Source: Candidatus Omnitrophota bacterium (GTDB lineage Bacteria; Omnitrophota; Gorgyraeia; Zapsychrales; JANLHA01). From it: DNA of 13,647 nucleotides. The DNA is taken from the NCBI GenBank assembly GCA_023247815.1, contig JAHFFS010000013.1, positions 1 through 13,647 on the forward strand, read 5' to 3'. The translations under genes and the position numbers were made by a program. Below, piece by piece: positions 1-6,830 of this stretch (positions are counted from its first letter, which is position 1; the number at the start of each line of letters is the position of its first letter). A model generated the notes under the pieces. That model made no database searches. It was not told where the DNA came from and was given only the letters and a program-made list of their open reading frames with translations.

Positions 1-237
1 GACACCTTCTAAAAAAGCCAAATAATAACCAATCACTGCTGTGCGAAAACTATGGTCAGCCACACTTTCCGGCTCGTCAATCCCCGCCACCCACCAGCCG
101 CTGCGTTTGACGCGTTTTAAGAGCCCGGCTTCCGCAAAAAAATTAAGCGCGTCATAAATGGAATTTTTCTTGCCGGCCGTAAAATTTACGAATGGGGAAA
201 ATTTTTGCGAAACACTCTTTTTTCTTCGCGGAGGCAT
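1..237 (-). CDS. HD-domain phosphohydrolase (YfbR/HDDC2-like), partial
   Basis: This is the first 79 codons of a protein that runs off the left edge. The ATG at 237 follows 16 nt after the rlmB stop, so it is probably the last visible gene of the same transcription unit. After a lysine- and serine-rich N-terminus of about 25 residues comes a stretch around residues 36-72 that reads LLKRVKRSGWW, then PESVADHSFR. This matches the start of the HD_3 family, which includes 5'-deoxynucleotidase YfbR and HDDC2. In that family the ESVxDH histidine (H62 here) is the first metal ligand of the HD site. The later HD and D ligands lie outside the window. Known members remove phosphate from deoxynucleoside monophosphates; the exact substrate here is not shown. 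Family call fairly secure, function inferred. Confidence 0.75.
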   Translation of the reverse strand, partial: MPPRRKKSVSQKFSPFVNFTAGKKNSIYDALNFFAEAGLLKRVKRSGWWVAGIDEPESVADHSFRTAVIGYYLAFLEGV

Positions 238-253
238 ATGATTTGGAATGACT

Positions 254-997
254 TTACCTTTTCACATTTTTCATACGATGTTTTTTTTGCTGCCTTAAAA
301 TTTCATAACCCAAAATGGTGGTAGCCTGGGCGGCGTTCATGGACAAACGCTCATGATTCATCGGAATGCTGACCAGCAGATCAAGGTGCTTTTGCATGAT
401 CGGTCTCATGCCCTTTTGCTCCGAACCAATGACCAGAGCAAGGGGAAACGGCCATTCTGTTTCAAAAATATCTTTTCCCCCTTCAACAACCGAACCAGCG
501 AGCCAAAAGCCCTGCTCCTTCGCCTGACGTAAAGCCAGCGCCATGTTCGTAACTTTCGCGATCGGCATATGGTTTTCCCCGCCGCAGGCAATGCGCAACA
601 CCGACGATGTCACATCAACCGAGTGATGCGCCGGCAAGACCAAGGCAAAACCACCCATGCAGGACAAACTGCGGATGATCACCCCAAGGTTCTGCGGATC
701 ATTAAGGCCATCCAGAAAAATTAAGGTCGCTCCCTTTTGCAAGGCCGTGGCCAAGACATCGTCATATGCGGTAAATTGGAAGTCCTCAATTTCCGCCACA
801 ATCCCCTGCGCGTTGAGATTGCGGGCCAATTTCAGCAGCTTCGACGCGGGCATCTCATGAATAGGGATCCCCCATTTTTTCGCCTTTTGGCGGATGTATC
901 CACCCTCAACGTGCCCCTGCTGAAGATAAATCTTTTGGATGCTTTTTGGATTTGATTTCAGCCGTTCGAGAACTGGATTTTTACCGTACAATTTCAT
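254..997 (-). CDS. rlmB: 23S rRNA 2'-O-methyltransferase RlmB (TrmH/SpoU family)
   Basis: A 247-residue SPOUT methyltransferase, the usual length for RlmB. Family members methylate the 2'-OH of G2251 in the 23S rRNA P loop using S-adenosylmethionine. The N-terminal substrate-binding domain begins YGKNPVLERL (family pattern G-x-xAVxEAL). The catalytic domain shows the three SpoU motifs: LDGLNDPQNLGVIIRS (95-110, with N103 and catalytic R109), IGSEQKGM (190-197) and IPM...LSMNAAQA (211-224). Motif 3 reads NAA where NVS is usual, a mild departure. A lysine/arginine-rich tail follows. The ATG lies inside the end of the upstream lipoprotein gene (17-nt overlap), which suggests translational coupling. 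A TrmH-type tRNA methyltransferase is the main alternative, but the N-terminal domain fits RlmB better. Confidence 0.88.
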   Translation of the reverse strand: MKLYGKNPVLERLKSNPKSIQKIYLQQGHVEGGYIRQKAKKWGIPIHEMPASKLLKLARNLNAQGIVAEIEDFQFTAYDDVLATALQKGATLIFLDGLNDPQNLGVIIRSLSCMGGFALVLPAHHSVDVTSSVLRIACGGENHMPIAKVTNMALALRQAKEQGFWLAGSVVEGGKDIFETEWPFPLALVIGSEQKGMRPIMQKHLDLLVSIPMNHERLSMNAAQATTILGYEILRQQKKHRMKNVKR

Positions 998-1259
998 CGG
1001 TTCGATAGCTTTCTATGATTTCTTTTCGTTTTTGGACTTTCTGACTATATCCATCTTCCAAAGCGCTCTTTTTAGTGAGATACTCCGAGTAGGTCATTTC
1101 TTTGTTCAAATAGGCACTCTCCAACTCGTCGATGGCCTTTTGGTGCTCGACCGAAACCGGGTCTTCCAAAAGGGTCTTGGGATCGTCAATATAGGAACTC
1201 ATGGTATGACTGCACCCCAACACCCAACAGCACAAAACTAAAATCAATGATTTCTTCAT
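981..1259 (-). CDS. small predicted lipoprotein, function unknown
   Basis: A 92-residue protein with a lipoprotein signal: MKK, a hydrophobic core, then VLGC with the lipidated cysteine at C16. The mature part (about 76 residues) is charged and probably helical (runs such as KEMTYSEYLTKKSALEDGYSQ), with no recognised domain; it has a periplasmic, surface-adaptor look. A good ribosome binding site (AGGAGG, 5 nt before ATG) supports the start. It follows the zinc-ribbon membrane protein by about 41 nt and overlaps rlmB by 17 nt. Nothing ties it functionally to rRNA methylation. The residue after the cysteine is S rather than D, so outer-membrane rather than inner-membrane retention would be expected by the E. 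coli rule, if that rule applies here. Confidence 0.7.
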   Translation of the reverse strand: MKKSLILVLCCWVLGCSHTMSSYIDDPKTLLEDPVSVEHQKAIDELESAYLNKEMTYSEYLTKKSALEDGYSQKVQKRKEIIESYRTDEIVR

Positions 1260-1300
1260 CCTCTCCTCCTATAAAGGTAACTTGACATGAACATTGACAG

Positions 1301-2020
1301 TTACTCACGGAACCGATACAAACTGACCACATCGAGTACAAAAGGATACGCTGCCCAGACCATGGCCACCAAGATCAAACAAACGGAAAACCAGATGGTC
1401 ATGATATCCAAAAATCCGGAAAAATATTTACGATTGTTGCAAAGATCATCGTAAGCGCTGCGCTTACCAACCTTCAATTTTTCTTTTGCGATCTCTTTAA
1501 GGCGCTCCTCGGTCTGACAGATCTTACCACTTAAAATATCGTCAACAACATCCTTGTATTCTTTGCAATACGACCGCTCTTCTTCACTCAACGACTGGTT
1601 CTCGCTCAGACGAAGAAACTTCCAGCCGGATTCCGCGTCAAAACCATTATAAAACATCCGAAAAAAAAACGAGTCGCAAAGATTCACCAGCAGCCAGGGA
1701 ATAGACAGCAACGATGTGATATTGACCGGTTGAATGAAAAACCGCTTAAATTCCTTTCCCATGCGCATATCGTTACGGCTAAAGGAATACATAAAATGCA
1801 AAGTCCGCACCCGGAAATAACTGCCGATGATATACTGCAACCGACCGTAAGAGATATCACTTTTTTGTCTGACCAATTGTGCGGACGGCTCACTGGAATC
1901 CTGGTCAAACCAACTCTTTCTATTCTCATCGGTGATCTCATACAGCAGCGTATCACAATACAGACACCGGATCCTTTCCTCAACATGAAATATCAAATTG
2001 CAACGATTGCATTTTTTCAT
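1301..2020 (-). CDS. zinc-ribbon membrane protein, function unknown
   Basis: I do not recognise a named family. From the ATG at 2020 the protein has 239 residues. It opens with a compact zinc ribbon, CNRC at 4-7 and CLYC at 19-22, right at the N-terminus. A charged linker follows, then a moderately hydrophobic stretch (FFIQPVNITSLLSIPWLLVN region), a charged helical middle (SEEERSYCKEYKDVV), and a strong C-terminal membrane segment (IWFSVCLILVAMVWAAYPFV) ending close to the C-terminus. The reading frame extends upstream to a TTG at 2047. Neither start has a clear Shine-Dalgarno; ATG is preferred because it puts MKK directly before the ribbon. The stop of the GT2 gene lies just upstream (2054), so the two are probably co-transcribed. 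The zinc ribbon would sit in the cytoplasm if the last helix is the anchor, which is an inference. Confidence 0.65.
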   Translation of the reverse strand: MKKCNRCNLIFHVEERIRCLYCDTLLYEITDENRKSWFDQDSSEPSAQLVRQKSDISYGRLQYIIGSYFRVRTLHFMYSFSRNDMRMGKEFKRFFIQPVNITSLLSIPWLLVNLCDSFFFRMFYNGFDAESGWKFLRLSENQSLSEEERSYCKEYKDVVDDILSGKICQTEERLKEIAKEKLKVGKRSAYDDLCNNRKYFSGFLDIMTIWFSVCLILVAMVWAAYPFVLDVVSLYRFRE

Positions 2021-2053
2021 CGTCGGGTTATTCGCGGCCTTGCGCAAAGCACA

Positions 2054-2788
2054 CTAGCGCTTGATCCCCAGGCCCAGATAAAACAAAGGCCGCAGAATGC
2101 TCCACCATCCCACGATCGGCTTCATCTTGGTATATCCCAATTTCTTTGAAGGATAAATCTTTGTTACAGGGACCTCCTGATAGCGGTATCCGAGTTGGAT
2201 CGACTTAAACAAAATATAAGGCTCGAGTTCATACGCATTGAGCCATTCTTGCTTGATATTGATGGCTGGATCCGCAAAGAGCGCTAATCGGATGGCACGG
2301 AAACCATTGGTGCTGTCGGTCACTTTCTTGCCAACCAAAAGTGACAGCAGCCACGGGTGTAGACGCGTGGCGATCTTCCGATACAAAGGCATGTCACCAC
2401 CAATCCGCGGCCCGTTGAGATAACGGGAACCTTGAACGAGATCGCAATCACCCCTTTCGATCAGCTCAACCAAAAGCGGAATCTCTTGCGGATCGTCTTT
2501 GTCATTGCCGGCCATAATCACGATCAGTTGATATTGCTTTTCAATGGCATGCAAGATCGCGGTTCGGATGGCGGCCCCCACTCCCCGACGCTGAGTGTGA
2601 CGAATCGTCCGCACACCTCGATCTTGATACAATGCGATCATCTCTGATGTGCCATCATCCGAACCATCATCGACGATCAAATAATCGTACTGCCCAAACC
2701 CGCGGCTTTTCAAAAAGCGTTCAATCGCGCTCTTCAATTTGACATTTTCGTTATAGGCCACCGGACAGACCAATACTTTTGACGTCAT
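2054..2788 (-). CDS. family 2 glycosyltransferase, DPM1/polyprenyl-phosphate type
   Basis: A 244-residue GT-A glycosyltransferase. Such enzymes move a sugar from a nucleotide donor onto polyprenyl phosphate or another acceptor at the inner face of the membrane. Visible motifs are YLIVDDGSDDGTSEM (36-50) for nucleotide binding, RGVGAAIRTA (68-77), QGSRY (119-123) and DSTNGFRA (158-165), all typical of the dolichol-phosphate mannose synthase branch. The usual DxD segment (LDADGQHDP) reads MAGNDKDDP at 92-100, so the metal-binding acids are probably D96, D98 or D99. The C-terminus has no clear membrane anchor. It follows the Gfo/Idh/MocA gene by 11 nt, pointing to a sugar-donor or glycolipid pathway. 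Sugar and acceptor are unknown. No clear ribosome binding site is seen. Confidence 0.85.
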   Translation of the reverse strand: MTSKVLVCPVAYNENVKLKSAIERFLKSRGFGQYDYLIVDDGSDDGTSEMIALYQDRGVRTIRHTQRRGVGAAIRTAILHAIEKQYQLIVIMAGNDKDDPQEIPLLVELIERGDCDLVQGSRYLNGPRIGGDMPLYRKIATRLHPWLLSLLVGKKVTDSTNGFRAIRLALFADPAINIKQEWLNAYELEPYILFKSIQLGYRYQEVPVTKIYPSKKLGYTKMKPIVGWWSILRPLFYLGLGIKR

Positions 2789-2799
2789 AGCAGGTTCGT

Positions 2800-3816
2800 T
2801 TATCCAATCTTTACGGCATTGCCGTTCTCATTGATCGAACGTTGAATGGCGTTCAAGACACGGACAACGTCATACCCTTTGCGGGCACTCGCTCGTTCCG
2901 GGGTTCGCTTCTTTTCAATGCATTCCAAAAAGTACTGGGCCTGTGCTTTCAGGGGCTCTTGAAATATGACATTGGGGATCGTGATGCTTCCTTCCTTGGA
3001 TAACAACTGGAATTCTCCATAGGTCTCGTAAAAACGGGAGGTCTTTTCCACATGTTTGTCATACAATTTGATCGGGCCTATCTGGTCCAGATCGTCCCAA
3101 ACCACCATTTTCTTATCGCCGATGATGGTGATCTGCCGCACCTTTTTCGGATCTAACCAGCTCACATGAATGTTGATCAGAATATTTTTCGGATATTCAA
3201 TCGAGGCAAAGGCCAGATCTTCCAAAGCGGTCCCCAAACACCGCAATCCTCGAGCGGAAACATTGACCGGACAACTCTCAAACAAAAAATTAAAAATGGA
3301 AACATCATGAGGCGCCAAATCCCATAACGCGTTCACGTCATAACGAAAAGGCCCCAAATTCGTGCGGGTCGCGTGGGCATAATAGACCTTTCCCAGCTCT
3401 CCGCTGCGGATGTATTCCTTCAACCGCAGAATCCCTTGATTGAATAAAAAAACATGGCCGACCATCAAATTCCTTTTATACTTTCGGGCCAGTTCTTCGA
3501 GCTCCAAACACTGTTGCTCTTCCAAGGCCAAAGGCTTTTCACAAAAGACGTGCTTCCCCTGCTCCAAAGCGGCTTTGGACAATGGATAGTGCGTATTAGT
3601 CGGTGTGGCAATGCAAACCGCGTCGATCTCGCTGCTTTTTAAAATTTTCCGATAATCCTTAACCGCGTTCACTTGCGGATAAAGTTTTTGAATGGACGCG
3701 AGGCGTTTTTCATCCAAGTCCGCGCACATCAAAACCCGAGAATTGGAAAATTGATTAAAAATCCGAATGTGATTGGGGCCCCAATGACCACAGCCAATGA
3801 CGCCGATTTTAATCAA
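2800..3816 (-). CDS. Gfo/Idh/MocA family NAD(P)-dependent sugar dehydrogenase
   Basis: A 338-residue oxidoreductase. The N-terminal Rossmann fold starts IGVIGCGHWGPNH, with the G8-x-G10-x-x-G13 dinucleotide fingerprint and D33 at the end of the second strand, which favours NAD. The family hallmark CEKPLA is at 92-97, and LWDLAPHDVSIF (164-175) supplies the conserved D and H (H170) of the catalytic region. The GHWGPNH style of N-terminus is common in enzymes that oxidise UDP-sugars in surface polysaccharide pathways (WlbA/WbpB-like); that substrate is inferred. The start is TTG: it has a perfect AAGGAGGT four nt upstream and puts the Rossmann motif at residue 5, while no ATG fits. It leads the leftward unit with the GT2 gene. 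Confidence 0.88.
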   Translation of the reverse strand: MIKIGVIGCGHWGPNHIRIFNQFSNSRVLMCADLDEKRLASIQKLYPQVNAVKDYRKILKSSEIDAVCIATPTNTHYPLSKAALEQGKHVFCEKPLALEEQQCLELEELARKYKRNLMVGHVFLFNQGILRLKEYIRSGELGKVYYAHATRTNLGPFRYDVNALWDLAPHDVSIFNFLFESCPVNVSARGLRCLGTALEDLAFASIEYPKNILINIHVSWLDPKKVRQITIIGDKKMVVWDDLDQIGPIKLYDKHVEKTSRFYETYGEFQLLSKEGSITIPNVIFQEPLKAQAQYFLECIEKKRTPERASARKGYDVVRVLNAIQRSINENGNAVKIG

Positions 3817-3820
3817 GTTG

Positions 3821-3828
3821 ACCTCCTT
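3821..3828 (-). promoter_or_regulatory. strong Shine-Dalgarno fixing a TTG start
   Basis: On the minus strand AAGGAGGT, a full match to the 16S anti-Shine-Dalgarno, stands 4 nt before the TTG at 3816. It is the best ribosome binding site in the window and is the reason to accept TTG as the start of the dehydrogenase. Confidence 0.85.
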
Positions 3829-3865
3829 AGTACAATCTCCCTATGAACATAATGAAAGCGATTTT

Positions 3866-3892
3866 ATTATACTGATGAATAGATTTTAACAA
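3866..3892 (-). promoter_or_regulatory. predicted promoter for the leftward sugar gene unit
   Basis: On the minus strand a perfect TATAAT lies at 3866-3871. A weaker TTGTTA sits upstream with a short 15-nt spacer, so the -35 box is less certain than the -10. Transcription would begin near 3859, giving a leader of about 43 nt before the TTG start of the dehydrogenase. Confidence 0.5.
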
Positions 3893-3927
3893 AAGGATTT
3901 ATTGTTAGAATTTTATTAAGGAATGTT

Positions 3928-3955
3928 TTGATTTTCATATTCTTAGAGATAAAAT
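3928..3955 (+). promoter_or_regulatory. predicted promoter for the rightward GT-C pair
   Basis: TTGATT at 3928-3933, a 16-nt spacer and TAAAAT at 3950-3955 form a plausible sigma70 promoter. It would start transcription near 3962, only about 16 nt before the ATG at 3978. That gene has no clear Shine-Dalgarno (AATCAAAAGAT precedes the ATG), so a very short leader is consistent. The stretch from about 3845 to 3975 is strongly AT-rich and serves both divergent units. Confidence 0.45.
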
Positions 3956-3977
3956 GATTTAATACTAATCAAAAGAT

Positions 3978-4391
3978 ATGAAAAAAAACCATCTCAACAT
4001 CATTATCTTCTCCCTTTGCCTGATCACAGTCGCGATCAACACCTTCCATCTCCTCAAACAAGCACTTTTGTTTCCGCAAAGCACTTCCCGACAATTTTAT
4101 CTTCTCCTGGCCGATTCCTTTAAAAATTTTCAACCGATCTTAAATCAACACCATATCGAATTCCTGGGATACTATACTGATAAAGATATGGAAACGAGCG
4201 CCAACGCCCTGATCTTTTCCCTTGCCCAGTACCATCTTGCTCCTTTGGTGATCGAACCTGGCAATACGGACCGCGAATATATCCTATTGGACTGTTCAAC
4301 GCCCGACGCCGCGCTGAAAAAAATCAACGAATTGGGGGCGACCCCCATCATTGCCAATAGTCTGGGCGTAATTCTAGCTAAGAAACAATGA
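3978..4391 (+). CDS. single-pass membrane protein paired with a GT-C transferase, unknown
   Basis: A 137-residue protein that I do not recognise. Residues 7-25 (NIIIFSLCLITVAINTFHL) form one membrane segment after MKKN, so it is an uncleaved anchor or signal. The remainder is likely outside the cytoplasm and looks like a small alpha/beta domain, with ...FLGYYTDKDMETSANALIF, then a strand-rich part with EYILLDCSTPDAALKK and a closing IIANSLGVILAKK. Its TGA overlaps the ATG of the next gene (ATGA), so the two are translated together. The close coupling suggests an accessory subunit or partner of the glycosyltransferase. No catalytic motif is evident. Function unknown. Confidence 0.72.
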   Translation: MKKNHLNIIIFSLCLITVAINTFHLLKQALLFPQSTSRQFYLLLADSFKNFQPILNQHHIEFLGYYTDKDMETSANALIFSLAQYHLAPLVIEPGNTDREYILLDCSTPDAALKKINELGATPIIANSLGVILAKKQ

Positions 4392-5764
4392 TAAAACCCC
4401 TCTTCACCGCTATCCCTCTGCTGATTACTTTTCTGCTGGGGGCGGCATTTCTCGACATCCTCTTTTCCAAGAAAAAAATCGGATCAACCGCTTTATGGAT
4501 TGTGTTTGCCTTTGCCGTTGGTTTAGGGATCACCGCGTCCATTTCCTTTTTCGTCCTGGCCGTGAACGGCAGTTATCAATGGGTTTTGATTCTTGTTGCT
4601 CAACTCTTACTGCTCGCCGGTCTCTTGTTTCGGCAGTTGAAAAAAGGGCCGATCGCGTTGCCAACCCTGTGCCGACCTCCCCTGCAAGATCTCGTGATGG
4701 TAGGCCTGCTGATCGTTTTACTTTTCATTTCCTGGCAAATCGCGACCCAATATCCATCGGGCGGCTGGGATGCCTGGTCGATCTGGAATTTGAAATCCAA
4801 ATTCATCTTCTTAGCAGGACAGCGATGGGTTGATCTCTTGTCTGTGGAGATGTGGCGATCGAGCCCGCATTATCCACTTTTTTTACCACTGATCAACGTT
4901 TGGATATGGGGTTTTCTCAATAAACCCGCTGAAGTGACTCCCGCCGTCGTTTCCATGCTCTTTTATCTTCTGATTGTGTTGTTGCTCTACGCTTCCCTGC
5001 GTCGAGAATCTTCTTCCTGGATGGTTCTGCTTGCTCCCTTACTGCTTTTGAGTTCCGAACTTTACTCAACGCTCGCCGTGAGCCAATACTGTGATATCGT
5101 CGTTGGATTTTATGTGCTCGCTAGCCTCACCAGTTTATGGCGCGCTGAGCAAGAACAATCTCAGTCCTGGCTTATTTTGGGATGTATCCTTCTTGGTATC
5201 TTGAGCTTTACCAAATCCGAAGGCACGGTCGCGGCCCTCTTGATCTTCCTGTTGATGGCATTGAGAAAATTCTTACGCAAACGATCATTCCCAGAACTCA
5301 TCTTTTCCGCGGCTGTCCTTTTTCTTGCCGCTGTACCAACGGTCATCTTTAACCTGTTCTTCTCGCCAGGCAACCAAACTTTCACCAATGGTTTGCAATC
5401 GTTGGAACACCCCATAACACTCGATCGCTTCAAATTGTGCCTTGCCTTTCTATTGTCAGAAGTGATTTCGGCGAAATGGTTCGGCCTATGGATCACAGTC
5501 ATTGTGATCAGCCTTTTGTCGCTCAAACGAGGATGGCAAGGGGCTCTCAAAATCTTCCCGCTGAGTCTATCACTCTATTTGGGAATCGTTCTTGCCTACT
5601 ATTTTGTCAATACGCAATTTGAGATTGGCTGGATGATGCAGGTCTCGTTAGACCGGATCTTGTCATCAATTCTGCCATCGTTGCTTTTTTGGGTATTTGC
5701 TGCGTGCTTGACTGGAATGGAAGGTAAGGACTCTAAGCCGGACGCTCAATCTTTAAAATCTTAA
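4388..5764 (+). CDS. polytopic GT-C-fold glycosyltransferase (GT39/ArnT-like)
   Basis: A 458-residue integral membrane protein with around ten or more hydrophobic segments. The long loop after the fourth segment carries GGWDAWSIWNLKSKF (125-139) and then SPHYPLFLPL (159-168). An acidic residue in the first large extracytoplasmic loop (D128 here) and an HYP-L-P motif are features of GT-C enzymes such as protein O-mannosyltransferases and ArnT, which use polyprenyl-phosphate sugars as donors. A later QYCDIV (233-238) and SFTKSEG (273-279) are also family-like. The donor could come from the GT2 enzyme encoded on the other side of the divergent promoter; this is an inference. The acceptor is unknown. 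The last 32 bp overlap the end of greA in a tail-to-tail arrangement. Confidence 0.75.
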   Translation: MIKPLFTAIPLLITFLLGAAFLDILFSKKKIGSTALWIVFAFAVGLGITASISFFVLAVNGSYQWVLILVAQLLLLAGLLFRQLKKGPIALPTLCRPPLQDLVMVGLLIVLLFISWQIATQYPSGGWDAWSIWNLKSKFIFLAGQRWVDLLSVEMWRSSPHYPLFLPLINVWIWGFLNKPAEVTPAVVSMLFYLLIVLLLYASLRRESSSWMVLLAPLLLLSSELYSTLAVSQYCDIVVGFYVLASLTSLWRAEQEQSQSWLILGCILLGILSFTKSEGTVAALLIFLLMALRKFLRKRSFPELIFSAAVLFLAAVPTVIFNLFFSPGNQTFTNGLQSLEHPITLDRFKLCLAFLLSEVISAKWFGLWITVIVISLLSLKRGWQGALKIFPLSLSLYLGIVLAYYFVNTQFEIGWMMQVSLDRILSSILPSLLFWVFAACLTGMEGKDSKPDAQSLKS

Positions 5765-6215
5765 AACGCTTTTTTCCATCGGGGATTTCAATATCAACCA
5801 CCAAGTCGGCGGGTTTGCCCATCAAACCTTTCCCTATCGGAGAAGAAAAGGAAACCTTGTTTTCCTCGATACTCGCTTCTTCAGGGGAAACCAGCATATA
5901 TTTCAACGATTTATTCTGATCCAAATCTTTTAAAGTAACAATGGCTCCGATATAAATCTTGTCCGAGGGGATATTTTGATCTTCGATGATCCGAACGTTG
6001 CTCAATTTCAATTCGAGTTCGGCGATGCGGGCCTCACAGTGCGCCTGAGCGTCCTTGGCCGCGTCGTATTCGGCATTTTCCGAGATGTCTCCCAGCAAAC
6101 GCGCCTCGCCAATCGCCTTAGAAATCTTTTTTCGTTCCTTGGTCGTGAGATACCCTAACTCTTGGCTTAATTTTTCAAACCCGGCGCGTGTTAAATAGAC
6201 TTCCTGAGCCATCAT
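5733..6215 (-). CDS. greA: transcription elongation factor GreA
   Basis: A 160-residue protein, the normal GreA size. GreA enters the secondary channel of RNA polymerase and stimulates cleavage of backtracked RNA. The N-terminal coiled coil holds the tip signature GDISENAEYDAAK (42-54), with the two metal-holding acids D43 and E46. The C-terminal FKBP-like domain has the typical IGAIVTLKD and SFSSPIGKGLMGK stretches. The gene begins ATGATG; a GGGGGTGA sits directly before, and its spacing suits the second ATG (6212) slightly better, changing the length by one residue only. It is the last gene of the leftward train and converges with the GT-C gene. I see no hairpin plus T-tract between them. 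Confidence 0.95.
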   Translation of the reverse strand: MMAQEVYLTRAGFEKLSQELGYLTTKERKKISKAIGEARLLGDISENAEYDAAKDAQAHCEARIAELELKLSNVRIIEDQNIPSDKIYIGAIVTLKDLDQNKSLKYMLVSPEEASIEENKVSFSSPIGKGLMGKPADLVVDIEIPDGKKRFKILKIERPA

Positions 6216-6241
6216 TCACCCCCGCAGTCTTAAAAAACGCC

Positions 6242-6475
6242 TTACATATTCTCAACGGCTTTCATCATCACCGGAACTATCTCACGCACTTCGCCTTTAT
6301 TCATGCGGCCCAACTTGGTGAACCGCCAACCGCTGTCCTGTGTGAGATTCTCCCGGGTGATTTGTAACTTTTTTTCTCCACCATTATAAGAAAAAACCCC
6401 GATCGTGATCCGAGTCTCTCCCAATTCTTTGGTTTCCTTAAAAATCTCCTGATCAAGTGCTTGATCGTACGGCAT
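6242..6475 (-). CDS. PC4/YdbC-like ssDNA-binding protein
   Basis: A 77-residue protein with an N-terminal acidic leader and a core that reads as the beta-beta-beta-beta-alpha PC4 fold: ITIGVFSYNGGEKKLQI, then GWRFTKLGRMNKGEVREIVPVMMKAVE. The pattern of a strand, an NGG turn, a Wxx(T/P)KxG-like turn and a final helix is that of bacterial YdbC/PC4 proteins, which bind single-stranded DNA and act as transcription or replication cofactors. The ATG has a strong AAGGAG 6 nt upstream, located immediately after the ybaB stop with only 12 nt between the genes. Its place between ybaB and greA supports a role near the transcription machinery. Family call from pattern only. Confidence 0.7.
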   Translation of the reverse strand: MPYDQALDQEIFKETKELGETRITIGVFSYNGGEKKLQITRENLTQDSGWRFTKLGRMNKGEVREIVPVMMKAVENM

Positions 6476-6487
6476 AACGAACTCCTT

Positions 6488-6772
6488 TCATGATAGACCA
6501 GGCATCACCGAAGCCATTTTCTGCGCGGCGGTTGCCTGTGCTTTTTTCATAGCTGCGTTCATACTGCGCAGGATATCTGATTCCAGTTTGTGTTTGTTCT
6601 CCGGCCTTAACAGGCCTTCCTCGATCTCAATCGATTTGAAATGCTGGGACGCAGTCACATTCAGCTTGATTCCCCGAACATCCTCGACGTCCAAGACAAT
6701 CCCATCGAGCTCCTTTTTAATCCGCTCGGCCTGTTTCTTGATTTCCATGAGTTGCTTGAATTTATCCAGCAT
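6488..6772 (-). CDS. ybaB: YbaB/EbfC family nucleoid-associated protein
   Basis: A 94-residue protein close to the usual 100-110. YbaB/EbfC is a dimeric DNA-binding protein that coats the nucleoid and affects expression. The long N-terminal helix (FKQLMEIKKQAERIKKELDG) is followed by a short sheet (IKLNVTASQHFKSIEIE) and a C-terminal helix with ILRSMNAAMKKAQATAAQKM, which is the family layout (typically DLVxAAxNdAxKKA). AGGAG lies about 6 nt before the ATG. In most bacteria ybaB sits between dnaX and recR; neither is here. It is 58 nt downstream of yggT. Confidence 0.85.
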   Translation of the reverse strand: MLDKFKQLMEIKKQAERIKKELDGIVLDVEDVRGIKLNVTASQHFKSIEIEEGLLRPENKHKLESDILRSMNAAMKKAQATAAQKMASVMPGLS

Positions 6773-6830
6773 TCTATCTCCTGATCAACTTCCTCTTATA
6801 CTTTAAAACAATAAACAATGCAAGACCTAA

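Noticed and set aside
1281..1299. Two TTGACA boxes on the plus strand
   Set aside because: No matching TATAAT-like box at the right distance and no plus-strand gene follows; seen as a short chance repeat between leftward genes.
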